From Sporosarcina sp. NCCP-2716 (GTDB lineage: Bacteria > Bacillota > Bacilli > Bacillales_A > Planococcaceae): a stretch of DNA of 64,000 nt. Shown here in pieces: positions 53,076 to 62,105 of this stretch. The stretch covers positions 186,001 through 250,000 of the forward strand of contig NZ_BRCF01000003.1 of NCBI RefSeq assembly GCF_023707985.1, given 5' to 3'. The notes below the pieces were generated by a model, which ran no database searches, was not told where the DNA came from, and worked only from the letters and a program-made list of their open reading frames with translations. The translations under genes were made by a program, and so were the position numbers. Position 1 is the stretch's first letter. Each line of letters starts with the position of its first letter.

Positions 53076-54463
53076 GACTCCCCCTTTGTCCCGCCGACGG
53101 TAATTTCACTGACACGCAGCATCGGCTGACCGACGTTGACATGCAGGCTTCCGCTGACCGATCCGCACATTCCCGCTCCATGGGCCAGATTATTGCCGAC
53201 CATGTCGACTTTCTGCAATGTCTTCGCACCGTTCCCGATAAGCGTCGCCCCGCGCACTGGATGGGCGATCTTGCCATCCTTCACGACGTATGCTTCCTCC
53301 ACCGCGAAATTATAGTCGCCAGTTGCCGGGTTCACTTGCCCGCCGCCCATATACTTCGCATAGATGCCGTTCTCCGTCGCTGCGATGATCTCCTCGGGCG
53401 TCGAGCGGCCGGGTGCAATGTACGTATTTGTCATCCGGGACGTCGGATTGAAACGGTACGATTCCCGACGAGACGATCCTGTCGCCTCGACATTCATCCG
53501 CCGGGCATTGAATTTATCGATCAGATAGCCTTTCAAAATTCCATTCTCGATCAGCACATTCTTTCGTGTCTTTTCGCCTTCGTCGTCGATAGTGAGCGAA
53601 CCCCATTCGTTCGGTAATGTCCCATCATCGATATACGTAACGATGTCAGGTGCTACTTTCTCACCGATGCGATTGGCGAACACGGAGTTGTTCTTCGCCA
53701 CCGAGGTCGCTTCTAGCCCATGACCGCATGCTTCGTGGAAGATCACGCCGCCAAACTCGTTGTCGATAATGACCGGAAACTTGCCGCTCGGGCAAGGTGC
53801 AGCGCCAAGCTTCGTCACCGCGATACGCGCAGCCTCGCCTGCATAATGATTCAAGTCCAGATTCTCGATGAATTCAAAACCGGCATGCGCTCCGGGACCA
53901 TAGAAACCGCTCTGCATCTCGTTTCCTTCTGCAGCCGTAGCCTGGATCACCAAACGCGAATGCACGCGCTGGTCTTCCGCAAGTGTCCCTTCCGAATTGG
54001 CGATTAGCACATTCTGAACTTCGTCCAAATAACGGATCCCCGCCTGCTGGATACGTGTGTCATAGGACCGGACAATCTCGTTCGCTTTCTTCATCACCGC
54101 CGCCTTGCGTGCATGCTCAACTGAATTCGGCAGCTGGGTAATCGTATGGATCGGTGTGAGCAATTCCCGCTTGAGCGGCTGGAGGATTCCGCTGCCGCCC
54201 CCCTTGATCGCAAGCGCTGCCCGTTTCGCCGCTGCGATCAGCGACGCCTCACTGAAATCTGACGTATACGTATAGACGCACTGCAAGCCGGAGAAAATCC
54301 GGATGCCGATCCCGAAATCACGTCCGGACATGCTCTTTTCGATCTTGCTGCTCTGCAGCTCTATCGAATTGACAAATTTGTCTTCCACAAACACTTCTGA
54401 AAAATCTCCGCCTGTCGACAGCGCGGCTTCCAGCACTTTCTCGATCGTCGATTGCTTCAACAT
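53072..54463 (-). CDS. tldD: TldD family metalloprotease subunit
   Basis: 463 residues with the zinc motif HEACGH (about residue 241) inside IIDNEFGGVIFHEACGHGLEATSVAKNNSVF. GRDFGIGIRIFSGLQCVYTYTSDFSEASL is near the N-terminus and GSSRRESYRFNPTSRMTNTYIAPG near the C-terminus. It is the catalytic half of the TldD/TldE pair and is first in this two-gene operon. AAGGGGGA precedes the ATG. No bacteriocin precursor is seen nearby, so a housekeeping protein-turnover role is as likely as peptide maturation. Confidence 0.93.
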   Translation of the reverse strand: MLKQSTIEKVLEAALSTGGDFSEVFVEDKFVNSIELQSSKIEKSMSGRDFGIGIRIFSGLQCVYTYTSDFSEASLIAAAKRAALAIKGGGSGILQPLKRELLTPIHTITQLPNSVEHARKAAVMKKANEIVRSYDTRIQQAGIRYLDEVQNVLIANSEGTLAEDQRVHSRLVIQATAAEGNEMQSGFYGPGAHAGFEFIENLDLNHYAGEAARIAVTKLGAAPCPSGKFPVIIDNEFGGVIFHEACGHGLEATSVAKNNSVFANRIGEKVAPDIVTYIDDGTLPNEWGSLTIDDEGEKTRKNVLIENGILKGYLIDKFNARRMNVEATGSSRRESYRFNPTSRMTNTYIAPGRSTPEEIIAATENGIYAKYMGGGQVNPATGDYNFAVEEAYVVKDGKIAHPVRGATLIGNGAKTLQKVDMVGNNLAHGAGMCGSVSGSLHVNVGQPMLRVSEITVGGTKGES

Positions 54464-54613
54464 GTCACCATCCCCCTTCAGTTGGATTATACCGAAAATT
54501 CATGTTACTGGAAAGACTTGCCTCGCTCACCCGCTCAGGAAACTCCCTGTTCTGCACAGCTTCCGTCTTTCCGATATACTGAGGAAAACTACGTACACAC
54601 CGGAGGTCTTACT

Positions 54614-54910
54614 ATGGAATTTAAAAATCTCGACGAACAGATCATCCAAAAATTTAAAGACGACGAAACGCTGATGATCCGGCTGTTCGCCCAGTGGTGT
54701 TCCAATCATGAGCTGGATGCGCAGGCCCTTTACCAGCGCGCCTATCCCGGCCAGCCGGCGAACGCCGCCCTCCAGAATGTGCTCGAAGAAGATGAGGGCA
54801 TGGACGAATTGTTCATCGATAACGAAACGATGCTCGACGTCCTGCAGCTGTTCGGCAACGATGACTTAGCATTCGCAGTCGCAGACGAAATCGCCCGTCT
54901 GCGCAAGTGA
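54614..54910 (+). CDS. Conserved-looking small acidic protein, function unknown
   Basis: 98 residues from the ATG at 54614, which has GGAGG seven bases upstream. It is strongly acidic and helical: FKNLDEQIIQKFKDDETLMIRLFAQWCSNHELD, then DELFIDNETMLDVLQLFGNDDLAFAVADEIARLRK. No signal, membrane segment or catalytic motif is visible. I do not recognise the family. Good start context and coding character support a real gene. It is divergent from tldD and followed by a three-unit palindromic element. Confidence 0.75.
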   Translation: MEFKNLDEQIIQKFKDDETLMIRLFAQWCSNHELDAQALYQRAYPGQPANAALQNVLEEDEGMDELFIDNETMLDVLQLFGNDDLAFAVADEIARLRK

Positions 54911-54923
54911 AATCCGGAATACC

Positions 54924-55005
54924 GGTACCTGTGCAACAAACAATCATGACTAAGTGAACAATCGTGAATGTTTAAACATTCATGATTGTTTCACGCACAG
55001 GCACC
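54924..55005. repeat. GGTGCCTGTGC palindromic element, three-unit form (82 bp)
   Basis: Between the arms lie three 18-bp units: AACAATCATGACTAAGTG, AACAATCGTGAATGTTTA and AACATTCATGATTGTTTC. The left arm carries GGTACC instead of GGTGCC. It begins 13 bases after a plus-strand stop codon. Confidence 0.9.
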
Positions 55006-55083
55006 CGTCAAAAAAAGTGTGTAATCGGAAGGACGAAGGGGAAAATACGTTATAGATATCTCAACGACAGGAGGCTGAATCTC

Positions 55084-55833
55084 ATGAAACGACATGCAGC
55101 ATTGGCTGCTGTCCTCCTCGCAGGAAGTCTGTCCGCATGCTCTTCTGCAACGGAAGGCAATCCGGATCAGGGCAGCGCTAACGGAAAACCGGCGATTGAG
55201 AACGCACCCGGCAGTGAAGAGAACAGCAACACGGCTGGTTCAGCGGACAGCGGTTCTTCCGGGACCGGCACCGAAGGACAGCAGCCGGGCGATTCATCCG
55301 CCTCCGGATCACAGGGAAACGAGGAGTCGGACGGATCCTCCGGTAACGGGGAGTCAACAGATGCCAATACAGACAGCACAGATGTCGATCAGGAGCAAAA
55401 ACAAATGGCCATCGACGCGCTGAACGGACTTGTCGCTGATGCAAAAAAAGGGAAAGTCTACCGCCTGTCCGACAAATTCTATGTCGGCAAGACGACGCAG
55501 ACCGATGTCTACAACGAAATCGGACAGCCGGAACGCCAGGATACGTTCGACCGTTATACCGGCTCGATGGGGCAGGCTTCCTACGATTTGCGTTACGATA
55601 AAAACGGATTGCTCACGGAAGCACGCTACCTCGGTACGAACGTCGAGCGCCAGACGAACCTCGGCGGGATCACAAGCGAAGACATCGTCAAACAGCTCGG
55701 ACAGCCCGGAACGAAGCGCCCCCTGCCTGAGATGAAGCAGGTGAGCTTCATCTACGACATCGGCAATTTCCAACTCCAGTTTGTCCTGAACGATAAAGAC
55801 ACGACCGATCACGTGAATCTGTTATTGCGTTAA
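55084..55833 (+). CDS. Lipoprotein with a DUF4309 (YjgB-like) domain
   Basis: 249 residues from the ATG at 55084 (AGGAGG nine bases upstream). A lipoprotein signal ends at LSAC (Cys about residue 19). Residues about 20-105 are low-complexity, rich in Gly, Ser, Glu, Asp and Thr, and act as a spacer. The C-terminal domain (about 120-249) has KFYVGKTTQTDVYNEIGQPERQD, ASYDLRYDKNGLLTEARYLG and EDIVKQLGQPG, the repeated pattern of DUF4309 proteins such as B. subtilis YjgB. It is anchored outside the membrane; its role is unknown. Confidence 0.82.
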   Translation: MKRHAALAAVLLAGSLSACSSATEGNPDQGSANGKPAIENAPGSEENSNTAGSADSGSSGTGTEGQQPGDSSASGSQGNEESDGSSGNGESTDANTDSTDVDQEQKQMAIDALNGLVADAKKGKVYRLSDKFYVGKTTQTDVYNEIGQPERQDTFDRYTGSMGQASYDLRYDKNGLLTEARYLGTNVERQTNLGGITSEDIVKQLGQPGTKRPLPEMKQVSFIYDIGNFQLQFVLNDKDTTDHVNLLLR

Positions 55834-55838
55834 AAAAA

Positions 55839-55902
55839 GGTGCCTGTGCAGCAAACAATCATGAATGTTTAAACATTCATGATTGTTTCACGCACAGGCA
55901 CC
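55839..55902. repeat. GGTGCCTGTGC palindromic element, two-unit form (64 bp)
   Basis: Units AACAATCATGAATGTTTA and AACATTCATGATTGTTTC between complete arms. It sits between converging stop codons, five bases after the lipoprotein gene, preceded by an A run, so it may terminate both transcripts. Confidence 0.93.
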
Positions 55903-55919
55903 CTATTCATGCAGTCTTC

Positions 55920-57530
55920 CTATTTCCGCTGTTTGCGTTCGGCAAATGCGTAATCCCCTTCATGCACAGTCAGGGATCCCTTTTCCATCCAGGCGGTCCT
56001 CGTAAACAGCTTCTGGAGGAAATAGCGATCATGGCTCACCGCGATGATCGTCCCTCCGAAGCGTTCGAGTGTCTCCTCCAATACCTCCCTGCTTTCGATG
56101 TCGAGGTGGTTCGTCGGTTCATCCAGGACGAGCAGGTTCAAGTCCTGCTGCATGAGCTGGGCGAGCCGGAGCCGCATCTTCTCCCCGCCACTCAAATCCT
56201 TCACTTTCTTAAACACATCATATCCGTAAAACAAAAACTGGGCGAGGACGTGACGCGCGTCGAATTCCGTCATAGACACATCTTCCCGGAAAGCATCGAT
56301 CAGCCGCTGCTCCCCGTCAAGCGTGTCGAACTGTTGGGCAAGATAACCAATTTTCACATTTGACCCAACATGTACCCGTCCGTTCGAAGGCATCAGCTGC
56401 CCAAGGATCAGTTTCAGCAACGTCGATTTACCGGTGCCGTTCGCCCCGACAATCGCAAGCCGATCCTGCCAATGGACTGAAAACGTACAGTTCTCCAAAG
56501 TCGGCGCGGCTGCGGATGAAAACCGATGGGCGGCATGTTCGAAACGGACGACTTCCTTCCCGCTCCTGTCTGCCGCCTCGAGCCTAAGTCGCATCGCACC
56601 GTCGGATTTCGGTTTTTTCACGAGTTCCATTCGGGCAAGCATCTTCTCCATCGACTTCGCCTTTCGGTACAGGTCGGGATTCGGCGGTGACGCCTCATTT
56701 GCCCATTGCCGGAGACGGCGGATCGCTTCCTTGATCTTCTTGACCTTCTTCTGCTGTTCCTTGTATTCCGAAAACTGCTGGGCAATCCGGGCTTCCCGGT
56801 TCTCTAGGAATGCATCGTAATTTCCATGGCTCACCCAGCACTCACCGTCCTCGAGTTCGATTACTTTACCAACCGTCCGGTTCATGAATTCCCGGTCATG
56901 AGAGATGAGAATGACGGTACCTGAAAATTGCTGTAAATGCTGTTCCAGCCATTCAATCGCTGTAATGTCCAAGTGGTTCGTCGGTTCGTCCAGCAGCAGG
57001 ATGTCCGGCTGCTGCAGCAAAATACGGCCGAGTATCACTTTCGTCTTTTCCCCGCCGCTCAAGGAGTCAAATGGCTGCGAGAGGAAGCGTGTAATCCCGA
57101 GTCCGTTCGCGATGCTTGCAAGACGGGACTCGATTTCGTACCCGCCGCGCTCCATGAACATTTCCTGAAGCTCCCCGTATTGCATGAGAATCCGCTCTGT
57201 GACTTCCGCCGACATCCTGATCTCCAGTTCTTTCATCAGACGTTCTGTCACTAACAGATCGCTGAACGCCTCGAGCAGCACTTCTTTCACGCTCGATTCC
57301 GGATACGATGGAATCTGATGCAGCAATCCGACCGTGCTGTCTTTCGTGCGGATGATGCGGCCGCTGTCGGGTGTTTCCTCTTCCGCAAGAAGCCGCAGCA
57401 ATGTCGTCTTGCCGCAGCCGTTCCGTCCGACTAACGCTGCATGCTCGCCCGCTTTGACTTCCATTGTCAAGTTTTCGAATAGTATTGTTCCGCCAAGTGT
57501 TTTGGCGATGGTTTCCGCTTTGATCTGCAT
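55920..57530 (-). CDS. ABC-F family ribosome-associated ATPase
   Basis: 536 residues from the ATG at 57530 (AGGAGG upstream). Two ABC domains in one chain with no membrane segment: first Walker A GRNGCGKTTLL, signature LSGGEKTKV and DEPTNHLD; a charged interdomain linker (about 235-325, KKVKKIKEAIRRLRQWANEASPPNPDLYRKAKSMEKML); then second Walker A GANGTGKSTLL, signature LSGGEKMRL and DEPTNHLD. ABC-F proteins enter the ribosomal E site and relieve stalling or antibiotic binding. Size and the leader peptide plus attenuator upstream recall the Vml/Vga/Lsa resistance group, but a housekeeping function cannot be excluded. Confidence 0.9.
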   Translation of the reverse strand: MQIKAETIAKTLGGTILFENLTMEVKAGEHAALVGRNGCGKTTLLRLLAEEETPDSGRIIRTKDSTVGLLHQIPSYPESSVKEVLLEAFSDLLVTERLMKELEIRMSAEVTERILMQYGELQEMFMERGGYEIESRLASIANGLGITRFLSQPFDSLSGGEKTKVILGRILLQQPDILLLDEPTNHLDITAIEWLEQHLQQFSGTVILISHDREFMNRTVGKVIELEDGECWVSHGNYDAFLENREARIAQQFSEYKEQQKKVKKIKEAIRRLRQWANEASPPNPDLYRKAKSMEKMLARMELVKKPKSDGAMRLRLEAADRSGKEVVRFEHAAHRFSSAAAPTLENCTFSVHWQDRLAIVGANGTGKSTLLKLILGQLMPSNGRVHVGSNVKIGYLAQQFDTLDGEQRLIDAFREDVSMTEFDARHVLAQFLFYGYDVFKKVKDLSGGEKMRLRLAQLMQQDLNLLVLDEPTNHLDIESREVLEETLERFGGTIIAVSHDRYFLQKLFTRTAWMEKGSLTVHEGDYAFAERKQRK

Positions 57531-57567
57531 AGTAGTGCCTCCTGGTGAGCGCACTGAAAAACGGCAA

Positions 57568-57600
57568 ACAAAAAAGACCGCCTGAAAACAGACAGTCCCT
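57568..57600 (-). terminator. Attenuator-type terminator in the ABC-F leader
   Basis: On the minus strand GACTGTCTG-TTTT-CAGGCGGTC (57597-57576) forms a nine-pair stem with G-U pairs and is followed by TTTTTTG, about 40 bases before the ABC-F start codon. A terminator inside the leader implies conditional readthrough. Confidence 0.7.
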
Positions 57601-57617
57601 CCGTGGAAAGAATGGCG

Positions 57618-57758
57618 TTAATCAGCTGCGCAACGATTTTTTGGTTTTCTAAAAATGGACAGACGTATCCCGTCGGCCAAAAAATCGTAAGTAATGACAC
57701 GTGCATAATACATGGACGTATCCAGTTGTACACCTGTCTGCGCTGCTGCTTTTTCCAT
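57618..57758 (-). CDS. Putative 46-residue leader peptide of the ABC-F gene
   Basis: ATG at 57758 with a strong GGAGGTG six bases upstream, ending in TAA at 57620-57618, about 20 bases before the attenuator hairpin. The peptide starts MEKAAAQTGVQLDTSMYYAR and ends in a basic stretch, IFRKPKNRCAAD. Translation of a short ORF ahead of a terminator is the usual arrangement for antibiotic-induced ABC-F genes, where a stalled ribosome prevents the terminator forming. I found no other function. A short standalone protein is the alternative. Confidence 0.6.
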   Translation of the reverse strand: MEKAAAQTGVQLDTSMYYARVITYDFLADGIRLSIFRKPKNRCAAD

Positions 57759-57805
57759 CCTTCCCACCTCCGTTCAACTAAGTTACCGATAGTATATCAT
57801 ATCGA

Positions 57806-57864
57806 CGTTGACTGTGCACCAAACAATTTCATTTGTGTAAACATTCACGATTATCTTCGTACAA
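57806..57864. repeat. Degenerate GGTGCCTGTGC-type element
   Basis: GACTGTGCACCAAACAATTTC followed by GTGTAAACATTCACGATTATC recalls the two-unit element but both arms are decayed. It lies just beyond the stop codon of the 100-residue gene at 57871, where intact copies also occur. Confidence 0.55.
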
Positions 57865-57870
57865 GCTTCG

Positions 57871-58173
57871 TCAAACAAGACGGAATCGCTGCGCCTGCTC
57901 TTCAAGATCGGCATCCAGCAAAGCCTGCAGTTCAACTTTGCCGAACAAGTCGAAATGCGGGAAGTCTTCCTTGTAGTCGATCCACTCGGGCTTCAGCCCA
58001 TAGTTCCTGCCCCACGCCTTCAGCTTGTCCACATCGCTGCAGCCAGCTTTTGTTACGGTTTTGCAACCGGGGAACCGGTCGTCCAGCCAATAATGCGTGA
58101 GAAAAGCGATCTCTCCCGCTGCCACTCGCTGTTTCCAAGCCTTCAATTCTTTCCGATCAATCCCGAACGCCAT
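57871..58173 (-). CDS. Conserved hypothetical protein, YneQ-like
   Basis: 100 residues: MAFGIDRKELKAWKQRVAAG, then EIAFLTHYWLDDRFPGCKTVTKAGCSDVDKLKAWGRNYGLKPEWID and DFPHFDLFGKVELQALL. The pattern with His-Tyr-Trp and two cysteines resembles B. subtilis YneQ as I remember it; function unknown. It has no membrane segment or signal. It is monocistronic, and a decayed palindromic element follows it. Confidence 0.72.
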   Translation of the reverse strand: MAFGIDRKELKAWKQRVAAGEIAFLTHYWLDDRFPGCKTVTKAGCSDVDKLKAWGRNYGLKPEWIDYKEDFPHFDLFGKVELQALLDADLEEQAQRFRLV

Positions 58174-58292
58174 CAGTCAGTGACTTCCAATCGGTTTTTT
58201 CCAGTTTGCATGTTTCCTTCACCTCTGCAGAACAGTATACCTTATCTGAATTGAGTACAATACTATACTCGTACCACAGATTGCATTCCACC

Positions 58293-58336
58293 AAAAAAGG
58301 ACCACCCCGGCGATGTGCCGTTGGGCAGTCCTTTTG
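58293..58336 (-). terminator. Terminator of the sstT gene
   Basis: AAAGGAC pairs with GTCCTTT around an inner CCC/GGG stem. Minus-strand reading ends in TTTTTT. It starts about 13 bases beyond the sstT stop codon. Confidence 0.8.
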
Positions 58337-58348
58337 CTGTTTAAACCG

Positions 58349-59590
58349 TTACGATTTCACTGCAGCGGCTTTACCGACTTTGCTTTCCTTGTATTCTTTA
58401 GAATACTCAGCTGCCGCTGTGAACAGGACGTCTGTCGAAGAGTTGAGTGCTGTTTCGCAAGAATCCTGGACGACGCCGATGATGAAACCGACTGCGACAA
58501 CCTGCATGGCGATGTCGTTCGGGACACCGAACAGACTGCACGCAAGCGGAATCAGCAGGAGCGATCCGCCAGCGACGCCTGACGCGCCTGCTGCCGATAC
58601 GGCTGCGACGACTGAGAGCAGGAGTGCTGTCAGGAAGTCGACCTGGATGCCGAGCGTATGCACTGCAGACAGTGTCAGGACAGCGATTGTAACAGCTGCG
58701 CCCGCCATGTTGATGGTCGCGCCGAGCGGGATTGAAACTGCGTACGTGTCTTCATCGAGACCGAGTTCTTCACAGAGTTTCATGTTGACCGGGATGTTTG
58801 CAGCCGAACTCCGCGTGAAGAATGCTGTCAGACCGCTGTCCCGCAGCACGCGGAAGACGAGCGGGTACGGATTGCGGCGGATGTATACGTAGACGATCAG
58901 CGGGTTCACCACGAGTGCGATGAACAGCATACAGCCGACCAGTACGAGCAGCAATTTACCGTAGTCGAGAAGCGCCGAAATCCCTGTTGTCGCGACCGCA
59001 TCGAAGACGAGGCCCATGATGCCGATCGGTGCCAGGCTGATGACCCATTGAACGACTTTCGTAATGGCGTCCGACACATTGCCGAGAACGTCCTTCGTCG
59101 TCTGGCTGGCACTTTTCAATGCGAGACCGAGCACGACCGCCCACAAGAGAATGCCAAGGTAGTTCGCACTGAGCAACGCTTCCACCGGGTTCGAGACCAG
59201 GTTGAACAGAAGCTTCTGCAGCACCTCGACGATCCCTTCAGGCGGCTCGAGACCTTCCGCCCCTGCCGTCAGTTTCAGTGTGATCGGGAAGACGAAGCTC
59301 ACTGCGACTGCCACCACTCCTGCGAGCAGTGTGCCGATCCCATACAGTGAAAGGACCGTCTTCATATTCGTTTTCGTGCCGCGCTTATGGGAAGCAAGCG
59401 CATACATAACTAAGAATAAGACCAGAACCGGTGCAACCGCCTTCAGCGCACCGACGAACAGCGAACCGAAAATCGTGACCCAGGCTGCCGCTTTCGGCAG
59501 TGCCAATGCCAGCACCACACCTGCCACGATACCGAGAATAATGCGTTTCACCAAACTGATGCTGTTCCACTTCCTGAACACTTGTGCCAT
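58349..59590 (-). CDS. sstT: Sodium-coupled serine/threonine transporter
   Basis: 413 residues from the ATG at 59590 with AAGGGGGG upstream; the frame extends further 5' without similarity. Length equals that of E. coli SstT. Dicarboxylate/amino-acid:cation symporter motifs: [44 protein letters not shown] (the serine-rich loop and NMAG), [25 protein letters not shown] and [24 protein letters not shown]. It imports serine and threonine with sodium. Monocistronic. Confidence 0.93.
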   Translation of the reverse strand: MAQVFRKWNSISLVKRIILGIVAGVVLALALPKAAAWVTIFGSLFVGALKAVAPVLVLFLVMYALASHKRGTKTNMKTVLSLYGIGTLLAGVVAVAVSFVFPITLKLTAGAEGLEPPEGIVEVLQKLLFNLVSNPVEALLSANYLGILLWAVVLGLALKSASQTTKDVLGNVSDAITKVVQWVISLAPIGIMGLVFDAVATTGISALLDYGKLLLVLVGCMLFIALVVNPLIVYVYIRRNPYPLVFRVLRDSGLTAFFTRSSAANIPVNMKLCEELGLDEDTYAVSIPLGATINMAGAAVTIAVLTLSAVHTLGIQVDFLTALLLSVVAAVSAAGASGVAGGSLLLIPLACSLFGVPNDIAMQVVAVGFIIGVVQDSCETALNSSTDVLFTAAAEYSKEYKESKVGKAAAVKS

Positions 59591-59731
59591 CCGAGTTCCC
59601 CCCTTGATAACTATATGAATGAAAACTTGTCCACCATGCCACGGTCTGTCGTGTACAGGTTTGATATAGTGTACCAACGTTTTTCGAATTGGACAATAGT
59701 TTTTTTCTTTCAGTTTATTCCATTGAAAACA

Positions 59732-59795
59732 GGTGCCTGTGCGCCAAACAATCGTGTTTGTTTCAACAATCACGACTATTCACCGTACATGCTCC
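59732..59795. repeat. GGTGCCTGTGC palindromic element, two-unit form with decayed right arm
   Basis: A complete left arm and units AACAATCGTGTTTGTTTC and AACAATCACGACTATTCA, but the right arm reads CCGTACATGCTCC. Its length is still 64 bases. It lies four bases beyond the stop codon of the lipoprotein gene at 59800. Confidence 0.85.
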
Positions 59796-59799
59796 CGAT

Positions 59800-60978
59800 T
59801 CAGCGGTCTTCGATCTCCATTTCTGTCTCATCATACAGCGTCAACACCCAGATTCCCCGCCCTGCATCATAGCGTGTATTGCGGATCTCCAGAAACCCTG
59901 AGGGGCCGGATACTTTGCTGTCAATAGCTTTTTTAACAGCTTGTGACTCGGAAAGAACTGCGCCGAGCGGCTTGTAATCGGGCAGAATTCCGACGAACTT
60001 CGCTTCCCCCTGTGCCGGATAGGACTCAGCTATGCTGCCGGTATTTTCCACTTTCACCCGGCTCCCGACAGACAGTAGTTCCGCTTCTGGAAATGAATAG
60101 TAGACCGCACCTTCCGTACCGCCCGAAACGAAGAATTCATCTGCAGAGACACTCATGACGAATCCACCTTCTTCGACGGGTGTCTCCGTAACAGCATTGT
60201 CCGGTTTCATGACAGCCGACTGTCCGGGTTCCGCGACCATGCGGCCATTCTGTTCAAACTTCAGACTGTATTGCGGAAACTGCTTCTTCAGTTCCCCCAC
60301 CTGACTGTCTTTCAAGAAATCATGTGAGACGGTGATCTCCCCGGAAATCGTATTGGCCGATACGGCAGACGACCCGCGTTCTTGCCTAAGCGCATTTACC
60401 GCTTTCGCTACTTCATCCTGCTGCGCATATAATTCGCGCTGCGTGTGCGCACTGCGGAAAATATAGATCGGGCGGGCCAGCAGCTCACCGGCATCGACTT
60501 TCGGCTGGAGACGGTCGAGCACTTGCTGCACACGGTCATCGGGCTTTTTCACACCGATCCAGATGCCGGACTGAGCTGCCCCGGACGCCTGGTTTTCAAA
60601 AAACAAGACCCCTTCTTTCTCGAAACCATCATATCCGCCGTACACAGCCTCGACCGCTTCAATGGCAGCCGGCCCTTCGATCGCCTGAACGGCACTATCC
60701 GCAGCCAGCTCCTCGGACGGTTCACCGAGATACCCTTCCACATAGTCCGTCCTCGCCAGAATATCCTTCACAGCTTCGTTCCGCTTAGGAGAATCGGCAA
60801 CCGACTGCTTCAGCGCAGCGATGATCTCCCGCCCGCCAACCGTCTCTATCGTTTTCCAGCCCTCCTGTTCCGCCGCAGTTCCTCCATCAGCTGCCCCATC
60901 TTTGCCGGGGGCCGCCGTCCCGCAGCCGCCGACTGCAAATGCAAGAATTACAAGCGCTGCACCCACTAGTTTCTTCAC
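59800..60978 (-). CDS. Lipoprotein with a C-terminal DUF3221 (YobA-like) region
   Basis: 392 residues from a GTG at 60978 with GGGGGG nine bases upstream. The lipobox is FAVGGC (Cys about residue 19). The middle region (about 55-250) contains DNA-unrelated, periplasm-facing sequence such as YVEGYLGEPSEEL and GVLFFENQASGAAQSGIWIGV that I do not recognise. The segment at about 260-330, EGGFVMSVSADEFFVSGG then VGSRVKVENTGSIAESYPAQGEAKFVGI, fits the DUF3221/YobA fold. It is anchored outside the membrane; function unknown. It is divergent from the DUF3592-type gene. Confidence 0.78.
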   Translation of the reverse strand: MKKLVGAALVILAFAVGGCGTAAPGKDGAADGGTAAEQEGWKTIETVGGREIIAALKQSVADSPKRNEAVKDILARTDYVEGYLGEPSEELAADSAVQAIEGPAAIEAVEAVYGGYDGFEKEGVLFFENQASGAAQSGIWIGVKKPDDRVQQVLDRLQPKVDAGELLARPIYIFRSAHTQRELYAQQDEVAKAVNALRQERGSSAVSANTISGEITVSHDFLKDSQVGELKKQFPQYSLKFEQNGRMVAEPGQSAVMKPDNAVTETPVEEGGFVMSVSADEFFVSGGTEGAVYYSFPEAELLSVGSRVKVENTGSIAESYPAQGEAKFVGILPDYKPLGAVLSESQAVKKAIDSKVSGPSGFLEIRNTRYDAGRGIWVLTLYDETEMEIEDR

Positions 60979-61042
60979 GACCAACCGCCCCCCTCTGACA
61001 AGTTAGACGGAATAGACCGAAAAACGTTACAATGAAAAAAAC

Positions 61043-61124
61043 GGTGCCTGTGCGCCAAACAAACGAGTCTGTTCGAACAATCGAGTTTGTTCAAACAAAC
61101 ATGTTTGTTTGCTGCACAGGCACC
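61043..61124. repeat. GGTGCCTGTGC palindromic element, three-unit form (82 bp)
   Basis: Three clear tandem units between the arms: AACAAACGAGTCTGTTCG, AACAATCGAGTTTGTTCA and AACAAACATGTTTGTTTG. It is located between divergent start codons. Confidence 0.93.
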
Positions 61125-61144
61125 CAGATAGATCTGGAGTGTAC

Positions 61145-62098
61145 ATGATGGAAAAAATGAAGGAATTTGCCGGAATGGCGGCCGTCACGGTATTGTTCAG
61201 TCTCTTCACCTGGGCCCTCATTTCATCCTATTTAGAAGAATACCCTTTGCTTTCATATGAGTCTGCTACTGTGATGAGCGTTGAAAAGACCGGGGAGAAG
61301 GGGCTGTTCACCCCGCCTTCCTACTACGTACGCGTGACACTGCCGAATGGAAAAGAAGCCCCCTACATGAATCGCATATCCAAAAAGCAGGTCAGCGAAC
61401 TCAAACCAGGTGATCCGGTAAAAGGGTACTCATCCGGTCCTTCCGACTTCTCAACCATCCGGGACATCATTATTGACAGTGTATTTTACCTGATCGGTAT
61501 CTGTGTGCTCGGCTTCCTCGCTCTCTGCTGCTTGATCGCTACCTTTCTATCAATCCCGGGGCTTGAACGGATGGAACAAACGTCCGGCCGCAAACGGACT
61601 TTGAAAAAAAAGCGGAAGATGGGAAGAGAACAGCGGAAAGTGAGAAAAGTGCAAAGCGGCTGGGGAATCGCCGGTATCTTCGTCTTCGTGTTCCTCGCCA
61701 TCACCAGCCGGTTCCTCGTCAACCTGTCCCGTAAACTTCTGCCGTTCGGCAAGACGGAAACAGAGGCGCTTATCTACGACACGTATTCTCACGTCACGTA
61801 CCGAAAACATGAAGATTCCGCTTATGAATTCACCGTCGCCTTCCAAGACAGCGCCGGCCAGACAGTGAAGGCCGTCAAAAATGTCACAAGGCATACTTAT
61901 CAGCAGTACGGACTCGGCGACAAACTTCCGATATCCTACCGTGACGCGAATCCATACGATATATTCGTCCGGGGCACCACCGTACAGGACCTTTTGCAAG
62001 CGACTATCACTGCGGAATTCTTCCTGTACGCGGCACTTCTGGCGGTCAGTGCGTTTGTCGGCTGGGCATTCTTCGACAGCCGCCAGAAGAGAAAATAA
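61145..62098 (+). CDS. DUF3592-like membrane protein
   Basis: 317 residues from the ATG at 61145 (GGAG five bases upstream; the next ATG at 61148 is equally possible). Four helices: about 10-28, 118-142, 178-198 and 290-308. Two extracytoplasmic regions each look like the same fold: ESATVMSVEKTGEKGLFTPPSYYVRVTLPNGKEAPYMNRI and ALIYDTYSHVTYRKHEDSAYEFTVAFQDSAGQTVKAVKNV with GDKLPISYRDANPYDIFVRG, resembling DUF3592. A basic KKKRKMGREQRKVRK stretch lies between the halves. Function unknown. Confidence 0.72.
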   Translation: MMEKMKEFAGMAAVTVLFSLFTWALISSYLEEYPLLSYESATVMSVEKTGEKGLFTPPSYYVRVTLPNGKEAPYMNRISKKQVSELKPGDPVKGYSSGPSDFSTIRDIIIDSVFYLIGICVLGFLALCCLIATFLSIPGLERMEQTSGRKRTLKKKRKMGREQRKVRKVQSGWGIAGIFVFVFLAITSRFLVNLSRKLLPFGKTETEALIYDTYSHVTYRKHEDSAYEFTVAFQDSAGQTVKAVKNVTRHTYQQYGLGDKLPISYRDANPYDIFVRGTTVQDLLQATITAEFFLYAALLAVSAFVGWAFFDSRQKRK

Positions 62099-62105
62099 CT
62101 TGTAA

